Source: Anniella stebbinsi
Taxonomy: Eukaryota; Chordata; Lepidosauria; Squamata; Anniellidae
Reading direction: 5' to 3'
DNA length: 64,000 nt
Assembly (NCBI GenBank): GCA_029215795.1
Contig: JARDYH010000005.1
Location: 15,098,001-15,162,000, forward strand
Part shown: in pieces, positions 9,700 through 19,350 of the stretch
How the letters are laid out: every line of letters starts with the position of its first letter
Numbering within the stretch: position 1 is the stretch's first letter
Position numbers and translations under genes: made by a program
Notes under the pieces: generated by a model
What the model saw: the letters and a program-made list of their open reading frames with translations, nothing else
Told to the model about the DNA's origin: nothing
The model's database searches: none

Positions 9700-10310
9700 T
9701 GGATGTGCAGAGCCGGAGCACCCGTTCCTTTCCCATTTATCTGTAAATGTGAAGCTTTGCATTTACAGATTTTTAAAAAATAACCAAAAAAGGCTGCCGC
9801 CTCCCAAGCGCCTGTGCAATGTCCCATGGTGTGCACAGGCTTGGGTACACTGGTGCAGTGGGGCGGGGGGGGGGGCAGCAGCAGCTCCTTCCCACAAAAC
9901 CTGCACTTGCGCCCCTTCCCATGCAGATGCGGGAGTTCAAGGCCTCGGGACGCAGATGTGACGCCGTCAAGACGCGGCCCTGGAAGAGGCCGGCTGTTGA
10001 CCCTGAACAGGAGAAGTTGATGCAGCGACATTTTGTTTCAGGTCCCACTTGTTAATGTTAATTACTCCTGCTTCTCTACTGCCTTTGCGCCTGCTCCTCT
10101 TCTGTCTTGAAGCACCTGAACCCAACCTGTGTACATTACACAAGCAAAGCAAGATTGGCTGCCAGACAACTGCCAGACAATGAAAAATATCTCTTCTGAA
10201 TGGAGCGAAATGGAACCAGGCGGGGGAAGGCTAGAATTGTGAAACAAGTCATGCCTATGTGAAACAAGTCATGGCTTCAGCAAAGGGAGCTTGTTTCTTG
10301 CTACAGTTAA
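9700..10310. other. GC-rich tract, unassigned
   Basis: Part of this (caagcgcctgtgcaatg) resembles 7440-7480, so it may be diverged family H. Open frames here show no domain. Confidence 0.3.
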
Positions 10311-10433
10311 GGCCGTAATGCTATGCATGTTTAGACAGAAAAAAAAATCTACAAGTCCCAGTATTCCCCATCCAGCCATGTTGGCTGGGAGCTGGAGGTC
10401 CTTTTCTGTCTAAACATACATAGGATTGCGCCT
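10311..10433. mobile_element. Palindromic MITE, family B
   Basis: The arms atgctatgcatgtttagacag and ctgtctaaacatacatagga pair. Inner stems carry acaagtcccagtattcccc. Flanks are TTA on the left and TGA on the right. Other copies lie at 15588-15722 and 62829-62961. Confidence 0.8.
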
Positions 10434-10840
10434 GAAGAGTCTCTTCTGTGGGGCAATTCAGTGAGCAACTTCCCCACCCACCAAATCTGCTAAAGACAGT
10501 TAGCAGTTACAGGCTTTGAAGACAGATCATTGCTTGCACCTTAGTTACTGGCTAAAAGAACAAAGAAAGATAACAATAGCTAGGCAGTGCAGAGACTATG
10601 CAGGTGATGCATTTCCTGGTACAGAGATAATGTGGATAATATTTATTTAACAATGCATGGCCCAACCCACTTTTCCTTATCCAAAGTCACAGTGGCTCAC
10701 AAGTTAAAATCAATAAAAACGCCGTGCAAGTGGCACACGTAACAAGATACAAAACCAACGGCAATAAAAAACCAGTATCCCCGCTGCCACTCCACACTAT
10801 TGGCAGGTAATGATAGGAAGCGGGGTTGGGGAACCATACA

Positions 10841-10974
10841 GGGTAAAATCCAATGTAAGTCCTACTTAGAGTAGTCCCATTGAAATGAACAGGACTTAAA
10901 TTAGTCATGACTAACTTCAGTTCCATTCATTTCAATGGGACTACTCTAAGTAGGACTTACATTGGATTCTACCC
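10841..10974. mobile_element. Young palindromic MITE of the AAGTCC/GTCCCATTG type
   Basis: Two arms of about 59 bp, left starting gggtaaaatccaatgtaagt and right ending acttacattggattctaccc, are reverse complements with only a few mismatches. The loop is short. Confidence 0.8.
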
Positions 10975-10989
10975 ATGCTGTGGCAGAGC

Positions 10990-11395
10990 CAGCGTGTGCT
11001 CTAGCGGTTAGAGCCGCCTTTCTCAACATGACACCCTCCAGATGTGTTGGAGTGTAGCTCCCATCATTCCCAGCCATTAGCCATGCTGGCTGGGAATCAT
11101 GGGAGTTGTGATCCAACACATCTGGAAGGAGCCAGGCTGGGGAAGGCTGGGTTAGAATATCAGACTAGGACTGAAGAGACCCAGACTCAAATCTCCACCC
11201 AGCCCTGAAGCTCACTGGGTGACCTTGAGCCAGTCACTGTTTCTCAACTTGAGCTACTACATAGGGTTGTTTTGAGGAAAAGATCTGGGGTTGGGTGGTA
11301 GTGGAGGGGGAGCGTCAAGAATGCTACACTGAACTCCTAGCAGGAAAGGTGGAACTAAATATCAGGAAATCCTGTGATGTCAAGAAGCAGGGTAA
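10990..11395 (+). mobile_element. Sauria-type SINE, split by a family P MITE
   Basis: The head (gtgctctagcggttagag) is separated from the body (gactaggactgaagagaccc, actcaaatc, ctgggtgaccttgagccag, agggttgttttgagga) by the MITE at 11014-11149. The tail includes aaggtggaactaaat. Confidence 0.8.
11006..11157. mobile_element. Family P MITE with readable 8-bp TSD
   Basis: The element at 11014-11149 sits within the SINE head. GGTTAGAG (11006-11013) and GGTTAGAA (11150-11157) flank it and match the expected SINE sequence, so it makes an 8-bp TSD. This supports hAT-type mobilisation for family P. Confidence 0.85.
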
Positions 11396-11453
11396 GTTAA
11401 GGTGGAACTAAATATCAGGAAATCCTGTGATGTCAAGAAGCAGGGTAAGTTAA
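11348..11453. repeat. Perfect 53-bp tandem duplication
   Basis: Positions 11348-11400 and 11401-11453 are identical, each starting ggtggaactaaat and ending cagggtaagttaa. Confidence 0.97.
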
Positions 11454-12185
11454 ATGATTCAGTACAGGGAGAAGGCAACTAGGGGATGTCACTGCCAGGG
11501 GAAGTCCGGGCAATGGGGCATTGAACCCATCGATGTGTAGTAACAGGAGAGATTGCTTGTCTTCTGTATCCTATGCCAAAGCAATGGCATGAATTATGCT
11601 TAGACCTGCGGACCTCCGAAGGAGGGAACCCCCTCCCCTAGGCCCCACTGTTCAATTCAGACTTCTCCTGTGAGTCAAGATCATTCATCTACCTCAACTC
11701 CCCCAATCAGTTTCTGCCATCCAGATCACAGTGGGCCACAAACAGAAAGCAGAAGAAACGCATGGAAGGAATGTGCTTTCGGTCCCACAAAACCCTTGAT
11801 CCAACTTTGATTTATTCCAAGTTTTGTAATAATTAGGGCTGTCAGCCTGTTTTTTTAAAAATAAAATAAAATAGGCTGTTATTGGGCTTCATCACATGAG
11901 CAAAATAAAGGATGCTCGTGGCTGGCCACTCCAGGAGGTTCGTGCGTCCATTTGACGACGTGGGCATCAGCCAGGATGTCTGCCGCAGCTCCCCCCAACC
12001 CAATTCCATTACAAAATAGATCAAATAAACCCTGGAATAAGCCCTAATGGCGCGAAATCAGTAGTGTGTAGAGCTGGGGCTGCGCTATGAACTGGCAGAG
12101 GAAGGACTTTTCCATGTCTAGGATCAAGGGAGGGAGAAGAGGGTAAAATGCCTCCCTGCAACAAAGGGGGAGGCAGATCTGACCC
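11454..12185. other. Single-copy DNA
   Basis: No gene or repeat recognised. An AAAAT run lies near 11858-11872. Confidence 0.35.
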
Positions 12186-12209
12186 CTACCACACCCCACC
12201 AAGAACACT

Positions 12210-12345
12210 CCTTTAAGTTCAGTGGGGCTTACTCCCAAGTAAGTGTGCTAAGGGTCTTATGTCTACTCAGAAGTAAGTCCCATTGTGAGTAGACAAGTAA
12301 ATGTTCTGAGGGTGTTACATTTACTCAGAAGTAAGTTCTGGCTCT
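12210..12345. repeat. Family C repeat, head-to-head pieces
   Basis: The blocks ggggcttactcccaagtaagtg and ctactcagaagtaagtccc repeat twice in opposite directions. Confidence 0.7.
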
Positions 12346-12674
12346 CCTGGGTGCTGCGAGGAAACAGTACAGCACAAGTTGACCTACGAAAACAAGACTC
12401 CCCCTCCCCTCCTTTGCACATGTGCCAGGGAGGAAGGGAGACTTCCCTCGATTTAACCGTTTAAAGGAGTTCTGGGGAAACAGCAGGATCTTCCACCTCA
12501 TCACCCCTCTCCTCCAGTGCAATCAGCTCATGTTAATCGCGCCAAGAACCACGAAGCACAACAGCCCCAGGTAAACAACGCGATTTCCCTTAGTGTAGAG
12601 ACGTTCAATGTATACATGCACATCTCACTGAACTCCATGGGCATCTAGTCCAACAGTAGGATGAGTTTGGGTCA

Positions 12675-12862
12675 TTGCAGCACAATCCTATTATGCGTCT
12701 ACTCAGAGGCAAGTCCCATTGAGCTCAATGAGGCATACTTCCAGGAAAGTGGGTATAGGTTTGTAATCCTGACGGTGGAATCCTACATGTGTCTACTCAG
12801 AAGAAATGTCCATTAATTTCAAAGGGGCTTATTCCCACGTTAGTGAGTATAGGATCACAGCC
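12675..12862. repeat. Family C repeat, two tandem copies
   Basis: Each copy has caatcctat/aatcctaca, gtctactcagaa and a right half ggggcttattcccac ending tataggat. Each copy folds on itself. Confidence 0.75.
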
Positions 12863-13074
12863 AGAATCTGTTAAGTGACTGAATAAATCTGCAGTACTTT
12901 GCATCTGAGCAAAACAGTTCTAAAGAAAAACCAAGCATCGTTCTTTGGGTTTTAGACAAGGCATGCATGCAATGCAGCAGACGTTATATCTCGAACAGGC
13001 CTTCCTTTTCTGGACACAGTATGACGCGCCCCTTTAATTTATATTTAGTATAGATTTAGACTGCAGGGCAGGAT

Positions 13075-13169
13075 CTACACTACTGCTTTAAAACGGTAGT
13101 GACACACTCCATATACAGCTTTCAAACCATTTTCAAAGTGTCATATCCTGCTTGGTGTAGATTTGGCCC
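13075..13169. mobile_element. Family F MITE, internally shortened
   Basis: It starts gggcaggatctacactactg and ends cttggtgtagatttggccc. Confidence 0.75.
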
Positions 13170-13894
13170 TGGTGGAAGTGGCTGGATCAACTGTGCAGGG
13201 CCCTCCTTTCTATGGCAGCCCCTCCAGCCCCCTGAAAATGCTACACAGAGTCAGGAAATGGGGGAGAGCTGTGGGGAGGGGCGATCCCCCCAAATCAGAT
13301 GGAAGGAACTTTCTCCAGTGGAGTCCTTTCTCTTGAGGAAGGCAGATCATGGATTTTACACCAATTGAACCTTTCGGACACTCTTAAAGGGTAGCCCCAT
13401 ATAGGACTCATGGTAGTAGTCTAAACTTTAAAGTTGGCACTTACTGCTGTCTGATTAAATCGGGGCTCACCGTTTTGGCCAATAAAACTGTGTGTTTAAG
13501 CAATTATGCTAACCAATTGGTTTAGTAAATATTGCCATCTTACAAACCTTTAGCTTTGTTAAACAACAAAAAAAGTGGGATATAATTTTGGAAAAACAGA
13601 ATGATGGGGCTTGAGGCCTATTTCCAATCGTCCATGCAGACAAACCCTCCATTTCTCATTGTGCTAGAGTTTTCAATTCCCCATCCCAAACATTTGAGAT
13701 GTCACATTTTCTTTACTACAGTTCATCAGCAGAAAATCCTCTCATTTTAGCGAGATCCACCTGGATTGTCTAGCTCTGCATTGTTTGGAACCTTATTCCA
13801 CCTGTAGTATCACCTGCCAATTTGATGATGGGCATTCCTACCACTGAATAATAATAAAAATAATCAAAAACCAACTGACCCTGGATCCCTGACC
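13170..13894. other. Single-copy DNA
   Basis: Nothing recognised apart from short A-rich runs. Confidence 0.35.
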
Positions 13895-14165
13895 CCAAAG
13901 CTTCTTTTAACATCGTAGGCCCCCTGGCACAGAGTGGCGTTTGAATAGAGAAATAAATAACCCCGGCCAAGACGTTTGCAGCAGATGGTTCTGATGAAGT
14001 AATTTGGGAACTAAACAAACGCGAGTGGGGTGGCTTTGCCGGGCTGACAGCTTCTCTTTAGCCACTTGACAAGAGAAAGTAATAAAATGAGGATTAATTA
14101 GGCTGTTGTTTAAACACACAGGATCCTCCCAGCCAGCCGGGAAACTCATAAACCGGGATTGAGAA
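13895..14165. promoter_or_regulatory. Candidate conserved non-coding element
   Basis: A repeat-free stretch with tttgcagcagatggttctg, a ccacttgacaag E-box-like site and gaggattaattaggctg (TAAT sites). Frames are interrupted, so a coding role is unlikely. Regulation is inference. Confidence 0.35.
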
Positions 14166-14477
14166 CAAGACGTGGGTTAATCCTCCTAGCAAACTCTTGC
14201 CGAGCATGGGATGGAGAGGATTTACAAGGAAGGCTCATCTTTTCCTAATACCACCCTGCCTGGATTTGCACTTTTGCTTGAATAGGCTGGGGCAGTTCAG
14301 ATTGCAGGCTGGGCTGGACAGAATTCCTGTCCGTTTTTCTTTCTTGCATTTATTGCGGCTGAGAAAGAGGCAGGCATGTCAATGTAGGCTAGCCAGGAAG
14401 ACAAATAGAATCAGAGAGAAAGAAAGAGAGAGAGCGGAGGGGTGTGTGTGTGGATAATGTGAAAAAGGCCTGTCTGA

Positions 14478-14702
14478 CAATGTAGCGTGAGGGCACCGGG
14501 CAAAGATCAAGGAGATCTGAGTTCAAATTCTCACCCAGCCATGAAATTCACTGTGAGACTTTAGGCCATCCACTGTCTCTCAGCCTAACCTACTTCACAA
14601 GGTGTTCTGAGGATAAAATGGGAGTTGGGGGGAGAAAAACCATGTTGCACTGCCTTGAGCTCCTTGAGCAGAAAGGTGGGATATAAATGCAATAAATACA
14701 TC
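14478..14702 (+). mobile_element. Sauria-type SINE, 5' end degraded
   Basis: It contains gatctgagttcaaattctcac, cagcctaacctacttcacaa, aggataaaatgg and the tail gccttgagctccttgagcag..gggatataaatgcaataaata. The last part is the LINE-like tail of this SINE class. Confidence 0.88.
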
Positions 14703-14761
14703 CGGATAAGCAGGCACATAGGGTTGAAATGAAATTTCAGTGGAAAGTAGGATGTTGGTAG

Positions 14762-15000
14762 GATGCTCATTGAAGCATCACCAAAAAAGAGGACACAAAT
14801 TTGCATAAACTTTAAATAGAAATAGAATACATCTCCACATAGCAGGGAAGATTGCGACCAGGTGTCCTGTGGCCTGCTCAATTTGCTAACTGTTGATGAG
14901 CAACAAGGCCCCTGGTCTCCCTTTACCTTTAAACTGGACTTGGACTGGACAGCTGTACAAATAAGGGATGCCTTCAAAATAGAGGACTATACAGTGTAAA
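14762..15000 (-). mobile_element. Family E DNA element fragment
   Basis: Read on the minus strand it has the order of family E: atagaggact mirrored, ccagtccaagtcc, tgttgctcatc..., aaaaagaggacac. Ends are missing. Confidence 0.6.
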
Positions 15001-15587
15001 TCCCATGTTGCCATGGGACTGGTAGTCATAGCATGATTGCCCATTTCCCTTGCAATTGCCTATCTATTTTCGTCTCTTGTTTCTCTTTCTTTTCTCCCTC
15101 TGGTCCCCGTTCAGCTCTTCCTCCTTAACTTCTCTTCCTCCTCCTCTTAACTATTGCCAACAGACTTTTCTTCAGCCCCTTTCCCAACATTCTGCGCCTG
15201 TGCTTTCATTGGCCCAGCACTCCAAGAGCTCACAGGAATCAGCATTATGACACGCGCGAACACCCTGTGTCACCTGTTACATTACATGCACACTGTGGGC
15301 CATATGCATTAACCTCCCTTTTGCCCCATCCCTCTCCCTTCTCCCTTCCTGAGCTGCTCAAAGCTCAAGGTCCAAACTTTTTCAAAGTTTCAAAATTGTC
15401 TGCATGTCTACACTGCTCAAGTTTCAGTTTAAAACAAAAATGATCAAAATCGGTCTGGTGGATCTCGAGTAATAAGCCTTACACTACCATCCTCTTTTAT
15501 AGATAGGTCACATGGACAAGTCAAAATGTGACTTCTGTATTCTGCTGTTTGGATGGGTTAAGCAAAGTTGAAAATAGAATTAATGAA
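15001..15587. other. Single-copy DNA with a pyrimidine-rich stretch
   Basis: Positions 15062-15175 are strongly C/T-rich on the plus strand. No gene seen. Confidence 0.35.
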
Positions 15588-15722
15588 GGGCACAATCCTA
15601 TGCATGGTTAGACAGTAAAAAGTCCTACAACTCCCAGCATTCCCCAATCAGAATAGCTGGCTGGGGAACGCCGGGAGTTATAGGCCTTTCCCCCTGTCTA
15701 AACATGCATAGGATTGTGACCC
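15588..15722. mobile_element. Palindromic MITE, family B
   Basis: The left end gcacaatcctatgcatgg and right end aaacatgcataggattgtg pair, with inner ctcccagcattcccc stems. Flanks are TGA and TAA, a possible diverged 3-bp TSD. Confidence 0.8.
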
Positions 15723-15904
15723 TAATTATTTAATGCCTTGAAAGCCTCATAAAGTACAATTTGCTAGAATAGAAACGGAGAAAGGGTTAAGCACAAGCAT
15801 ACACTAATCTGGTCTGAATTCCCTGCTCTTGAGGCAGTGCCTTTAAAACAAACAAAAGCTGGTTTCTCTTACATAGACTTCCATGTAATGTGTATATAAG
15901 CCTT

Positions 15905-16140
15905 CATGTAATCTATAATAATAAAAAGGATGTCTGTCTGTCCATTAGTGCCATAGTGGGCAAACCATGAAATCTTGTAATGTGAAACTTGGCATGCATA
16001 TGAAGGGGACCTCAGAGTTATTTTGTTTTTAAAATGCATTAATTAATTTTAATGGATTTAAATGTGTCCATGTGGTTGAAGCCTACAGAACCATCTTTGG
16101 TCACTAGGTGGCAGACCTCTCCTAATTATCACATAGAATT
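15905..16140. repeat. Possible ancient interspersed repeat
   Basis: The phrase ctataataataaaaaggatg followed by tctgtctgtcc looks like a repeat end I have seen in several animals. The type is not assigned. Confidence 0.3.
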
Positions 16141-16144
16141 GCTG

Positions 16145-16900
16145 TTGTTATAGTTTGCAGCCAGGGGGAAGTAGTCTGGTGGGGGGGAGTTATATGGCTT
16201 CCCCCTTTCCCTGCTATGGAACACCTCCCCTCACAGGCGAATGGAGTGGACAGACCCCTCCCTCAGGGGGCTATTGGGGTACCCCATGGCAGAGGCTATG
16301 GCTAGAGGTGCCAGCGGGCATGACTTCACTCAGATGGGACAGGCACAATGTGTCCAACTCTGACAGCTGTGTATGCTTGAAGATTTCTGTATGAAACTAA
16401 GAATTATGCCAAGCCATGCAGAACCGGGTGTGTTTGCTAGTGTATATATAAAGCAAGGAGTTTCAAACGGTACTTGCTTCACAGGGTGGACCATTTAACC
16501 TGCTTGGACATGACTCGAATTCATTCAACCTGGCCACTTGCTGCATCTTTTCTCTGCCTGAGGGGCGGCCATCTGTAACACAAGCTCAATGGGACTACTG
16601 TCCCTTGATACCAGGGTTGCTAGGCCCATTCTGCTCTGTGAGTGACAGACCTTACATGTAGCCCAGCCTCTGGCGTGGGCCACGAGGATCTGGGATGGTG
16701 GGGCACTTTGTATCTTTGACAAGTGACACACACTGACAGAAATGAAGGGAGAAGCTTGTCATCCCCCCCCAGCTGTCTGTATCTCCCCTTCTTCAGAGAC
16801 CCTCTACATCTTTTGTGAAGTTACCTCAGATCAGTGTAGAAGCTCACCCAGAAGCCAGTGAGCCTATTGCTTTATCCTCCCTTATTAGAATGAGGTAGTT
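16145..16900. other. Single-copy DNA
   Basis: No gene or repeat recognised. Confidence 0.35.
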
Positions 16901-16919
16901 AGCTTTCTGGGTCTAAAAA

Positions 16920-17265
16920 CCTACGGCATTTACCAGAAATCTCCCCTGAATTTACATCTTATGGGATTGATGGCGGTGACAGGGTGACCTGCGTCTATCG
17001 GCTCCCCTCCTCACTCTGTAACTCAATAATGCCTCCCCCCCTTAAGCCCCGAAAACAAATCCGCTCCTCTTTGCACTAATTGAAGAAAACAGGCAGCGAG
17101 CGCCTCATAAACACGGTGTCAGCTCGCATTACGCAAAATTAAAATTCTCAGCACCAGGAATTCCTAAAGAGGCTGCTTTTTTAATATCGTCCGAATCCGT
17201 TTAAGCCTGGGTAATATTGTTTAGGTTGCCATGGGAACAGAAGGCAGCTCTGTTAGCCACCGGTG
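16920..17265. promoter_or_regulatory. Candidate conserved non-coding element
   Basis: A repeat-free tract with cgcctcataaacacgg, gcattacgcaaaattaaaat, ttaatatcgtccgaatccg and aggttgccatgggaacag. It mixes unmethylated-looking CpGs with TAAT-type cores, and the last motif resembles an RFX X-box half. No frame is open across it. Function is inference. Confidence 0.4.
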
Positions 17266-17970
17266 GATTGAAAACTGGTTTATTATTGGTGCTGGATTGA
17301 CAGACATGGTAACTGGGGGAGTCTGTGTGCTACCTGTAAGATGGGACAGCTGCCATTTTGGGCAGCAGGGCGGAGGTTGGTTTCACACTAGGGCACTTCA
17401 GCAGTGCTGAGGCATTGTCTTTTTGCAATTAGCTGGAAATGGAATTAAAACAGAGATTCTGCATAAGCACTTAATAGAGCACCGGATTATCCAGTGATGC
17501 CCTCCCCCATGGCCCAAATCCTCTTGTAATGTTTACTCACAAGTAGGTGCCATTCAGTAAAAATTCCCCATAAGAGTTTCCTCCATGTGCGTTCAGCATG
17601 TTTTATTGATTCCTGATGAATTGGGGTGGGATTAGTGATGAACAGTACCAATTGCCCCTTGAACTGTCATCTTTAACTGCCTGAATGTCAGTTTCTGTTC
17701 CCACAAGGAGGTGGAGGGATTTAATTACTGGTTTCCTATCCATTTTGTTCTTTTCATTTTTAATGGAGAAATATTCTATTTTGTTATAAAAATGAAAAGT
17801 AAAAAATAATAACGAGAAGGGGAAAGGTTATTAAAGCCTCTCTCCCCCCCCCTCACCCAGGACATTGGGGCAATTAAGGGAGACTATTCAAGGGGCAATG
17901 AAAAGACATAATTAATTGCTTCCTGCACTTATTGGGAAGAAACGATCCTGCAAATTGGGCATGTTTAATT
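17266..17970. other. Single-copy DNA
   Basis: Nothing recognised. The tract is AT-rich at 17740-17815. Confidence 0.35.
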
Positions 17971-17973
17971 AAT

Positions 17974-18119
17974 GCAGAGATAGGCAACTTGCAGCCCTCC
18001 AGTTGTTTTGGTCTACAATTCCCATTGTACAGAATTCCCATTCGGAATAGCCAACAGGAAGGGATAATGGGAGTTCTAGGCCAAAACACCAGGAGGGCCA
18101 CAAGTTGCCCACCCTTCAG
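17974..18119. mobile_element. Palindromic MITE, family P
   Basis: The left end ggcaacttgcagccctccag pairs with the right end ggagggccacaagttgcc. Confidence 0.85.
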
Positions 18120-18639
18120 TTGAAGGCACAGAAGCCCTCAAAAGCCTAATTTGCTCTTAGTCTGTTCACAGAATGGTGCTGCAACTGTGGTTCATTACAA
18201 ATTTGTGCTACAAATCTAGTCCGAAAGGAAAAGAGGATAACACAGAAAACATTGGAATGGAATGGGCTGATGACATTGTCATCTGAATGCTCCATAAAAG
18301 TAAGTGAACAAAAGCCAACAATTCCAGGCAAAAGAGCTGGTGTAGAAGTCACCGAAGATGGAACTAGGATTTACCAGGGTAAAAAAGAAAAAGAAAAGGA
18401 AAAAAAGGCTGTCCATTACTTGAGCTGATCAGACAGGTTCCACACTGCTGAAGGCTAGATTCCCACGTCCTTTGTGAATCCAGCACAATGCAAGCCATAT
18501 ACTAATCCTTGGAAGGGCTGAACATTCCTACCCACAGTGGGTGATCTCTTGCACACTCCCTTTATGATCAAGTTACGGTATAAGTTCAACATCTTTTTTC
18601 TCTCTCCTGCCTTCCCAACCCCTCGCTTTGATTAATATC

Positions 18640-18740
18640 CAGCTTGATGAAGACTTTTGGAAAAATTGAAGGCTTGCTCACTATTTTGTGACATTTTGGT
18701 TGATCCCAATAAAGGTATTGCCTTCTGACAGTGGATTCTG
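18640..18740 (+). mobile_element. Retroelement 3' end fragment
   Basis: The sequence cttgatgaagacttttgg..gaaggcttgctc..ttttgtgacattttgg..aataaaggtattg is a common reptile retroelement end. It may be Penelope-like; the type is uncertain. Confidence 0.45.
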
Positions 18741-18980
18741 ATTCCACTCCCGCCCTGTTTGGACCAACATGGCTTCCTTTGCTTTTTGTATGTGTAGATA
18801 AGTTACCATTGGTTCTTCTGCACCCTCACCTGCCCAAAGATCTCCTGCTTCCTTAAAAAGATTCCACCTCTTCTCTGTGGCTGACCCTCATGCCTGCGCT
18901 TTCCTCCCAGGACATCTCTCTCCCATCCTTTCCAAATCCCCCACCACACACAATCCACCCTTTACATAAAGGCTTTGGCA

Positions 18981-19099
18981 TTAATAACCCCTCGGCCCTA
19001 CGAGAGCCATGCTGGCTGGGGATTATGGGAGTTGCAGTCAGACACATCTGGAAGGTGCCAGTTTTGAGGAAGACTCTTGTAGGGCCGAGGGGCTATTAA
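18981..19099. repeat. 20-bp inverted repeat flanking half a family P MITE
   Basis: The arms ttaataacccctcggcccta (18981-19000) and tagggccgaggggctattaa (19080-19099) match at 19 of 20. Between them is only the right half of family P. Confidence 0.9.
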
Positions 19100-19300
19100 A
19101 GAAGAATATGGGAAGAAATGAAGCCTAAATGCATGTGACGGCACCGGAACATATTCTTTCCTTGCTACCTTTGTCTTCCCCTCCCCCCCACCCCATGTTG
19201 TCTTCCCCTTGTCAAAAAGTTAGATTGTAAGCTCCTCAGGGAAAAGAGCTGACTTTTGCATACATTGCTCCATAAAACATGTACACTGATGATGCTATAT

Positions 19301-19350
19301 AATCACTCAATCAATCACTCAATCACTCAATCAATCACTCAATCAATCAG
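19301..19350. repeat. (AATC/ACTC) short tandem repeat
   Basis: Alternating aatcactc and aatc units. Confidence 0.9.

Noticed and set aside
9474..10031. 185-codon minus frame with Val/Ile/Tyr/Cys runs
   Set aside because: The runs are translated microsatellite; the rest is family H repeat.
19301..19350. CRISPR-like array
   Set aside because: It is a simple short tandem repeat without spacers, in a vertebrate genome.
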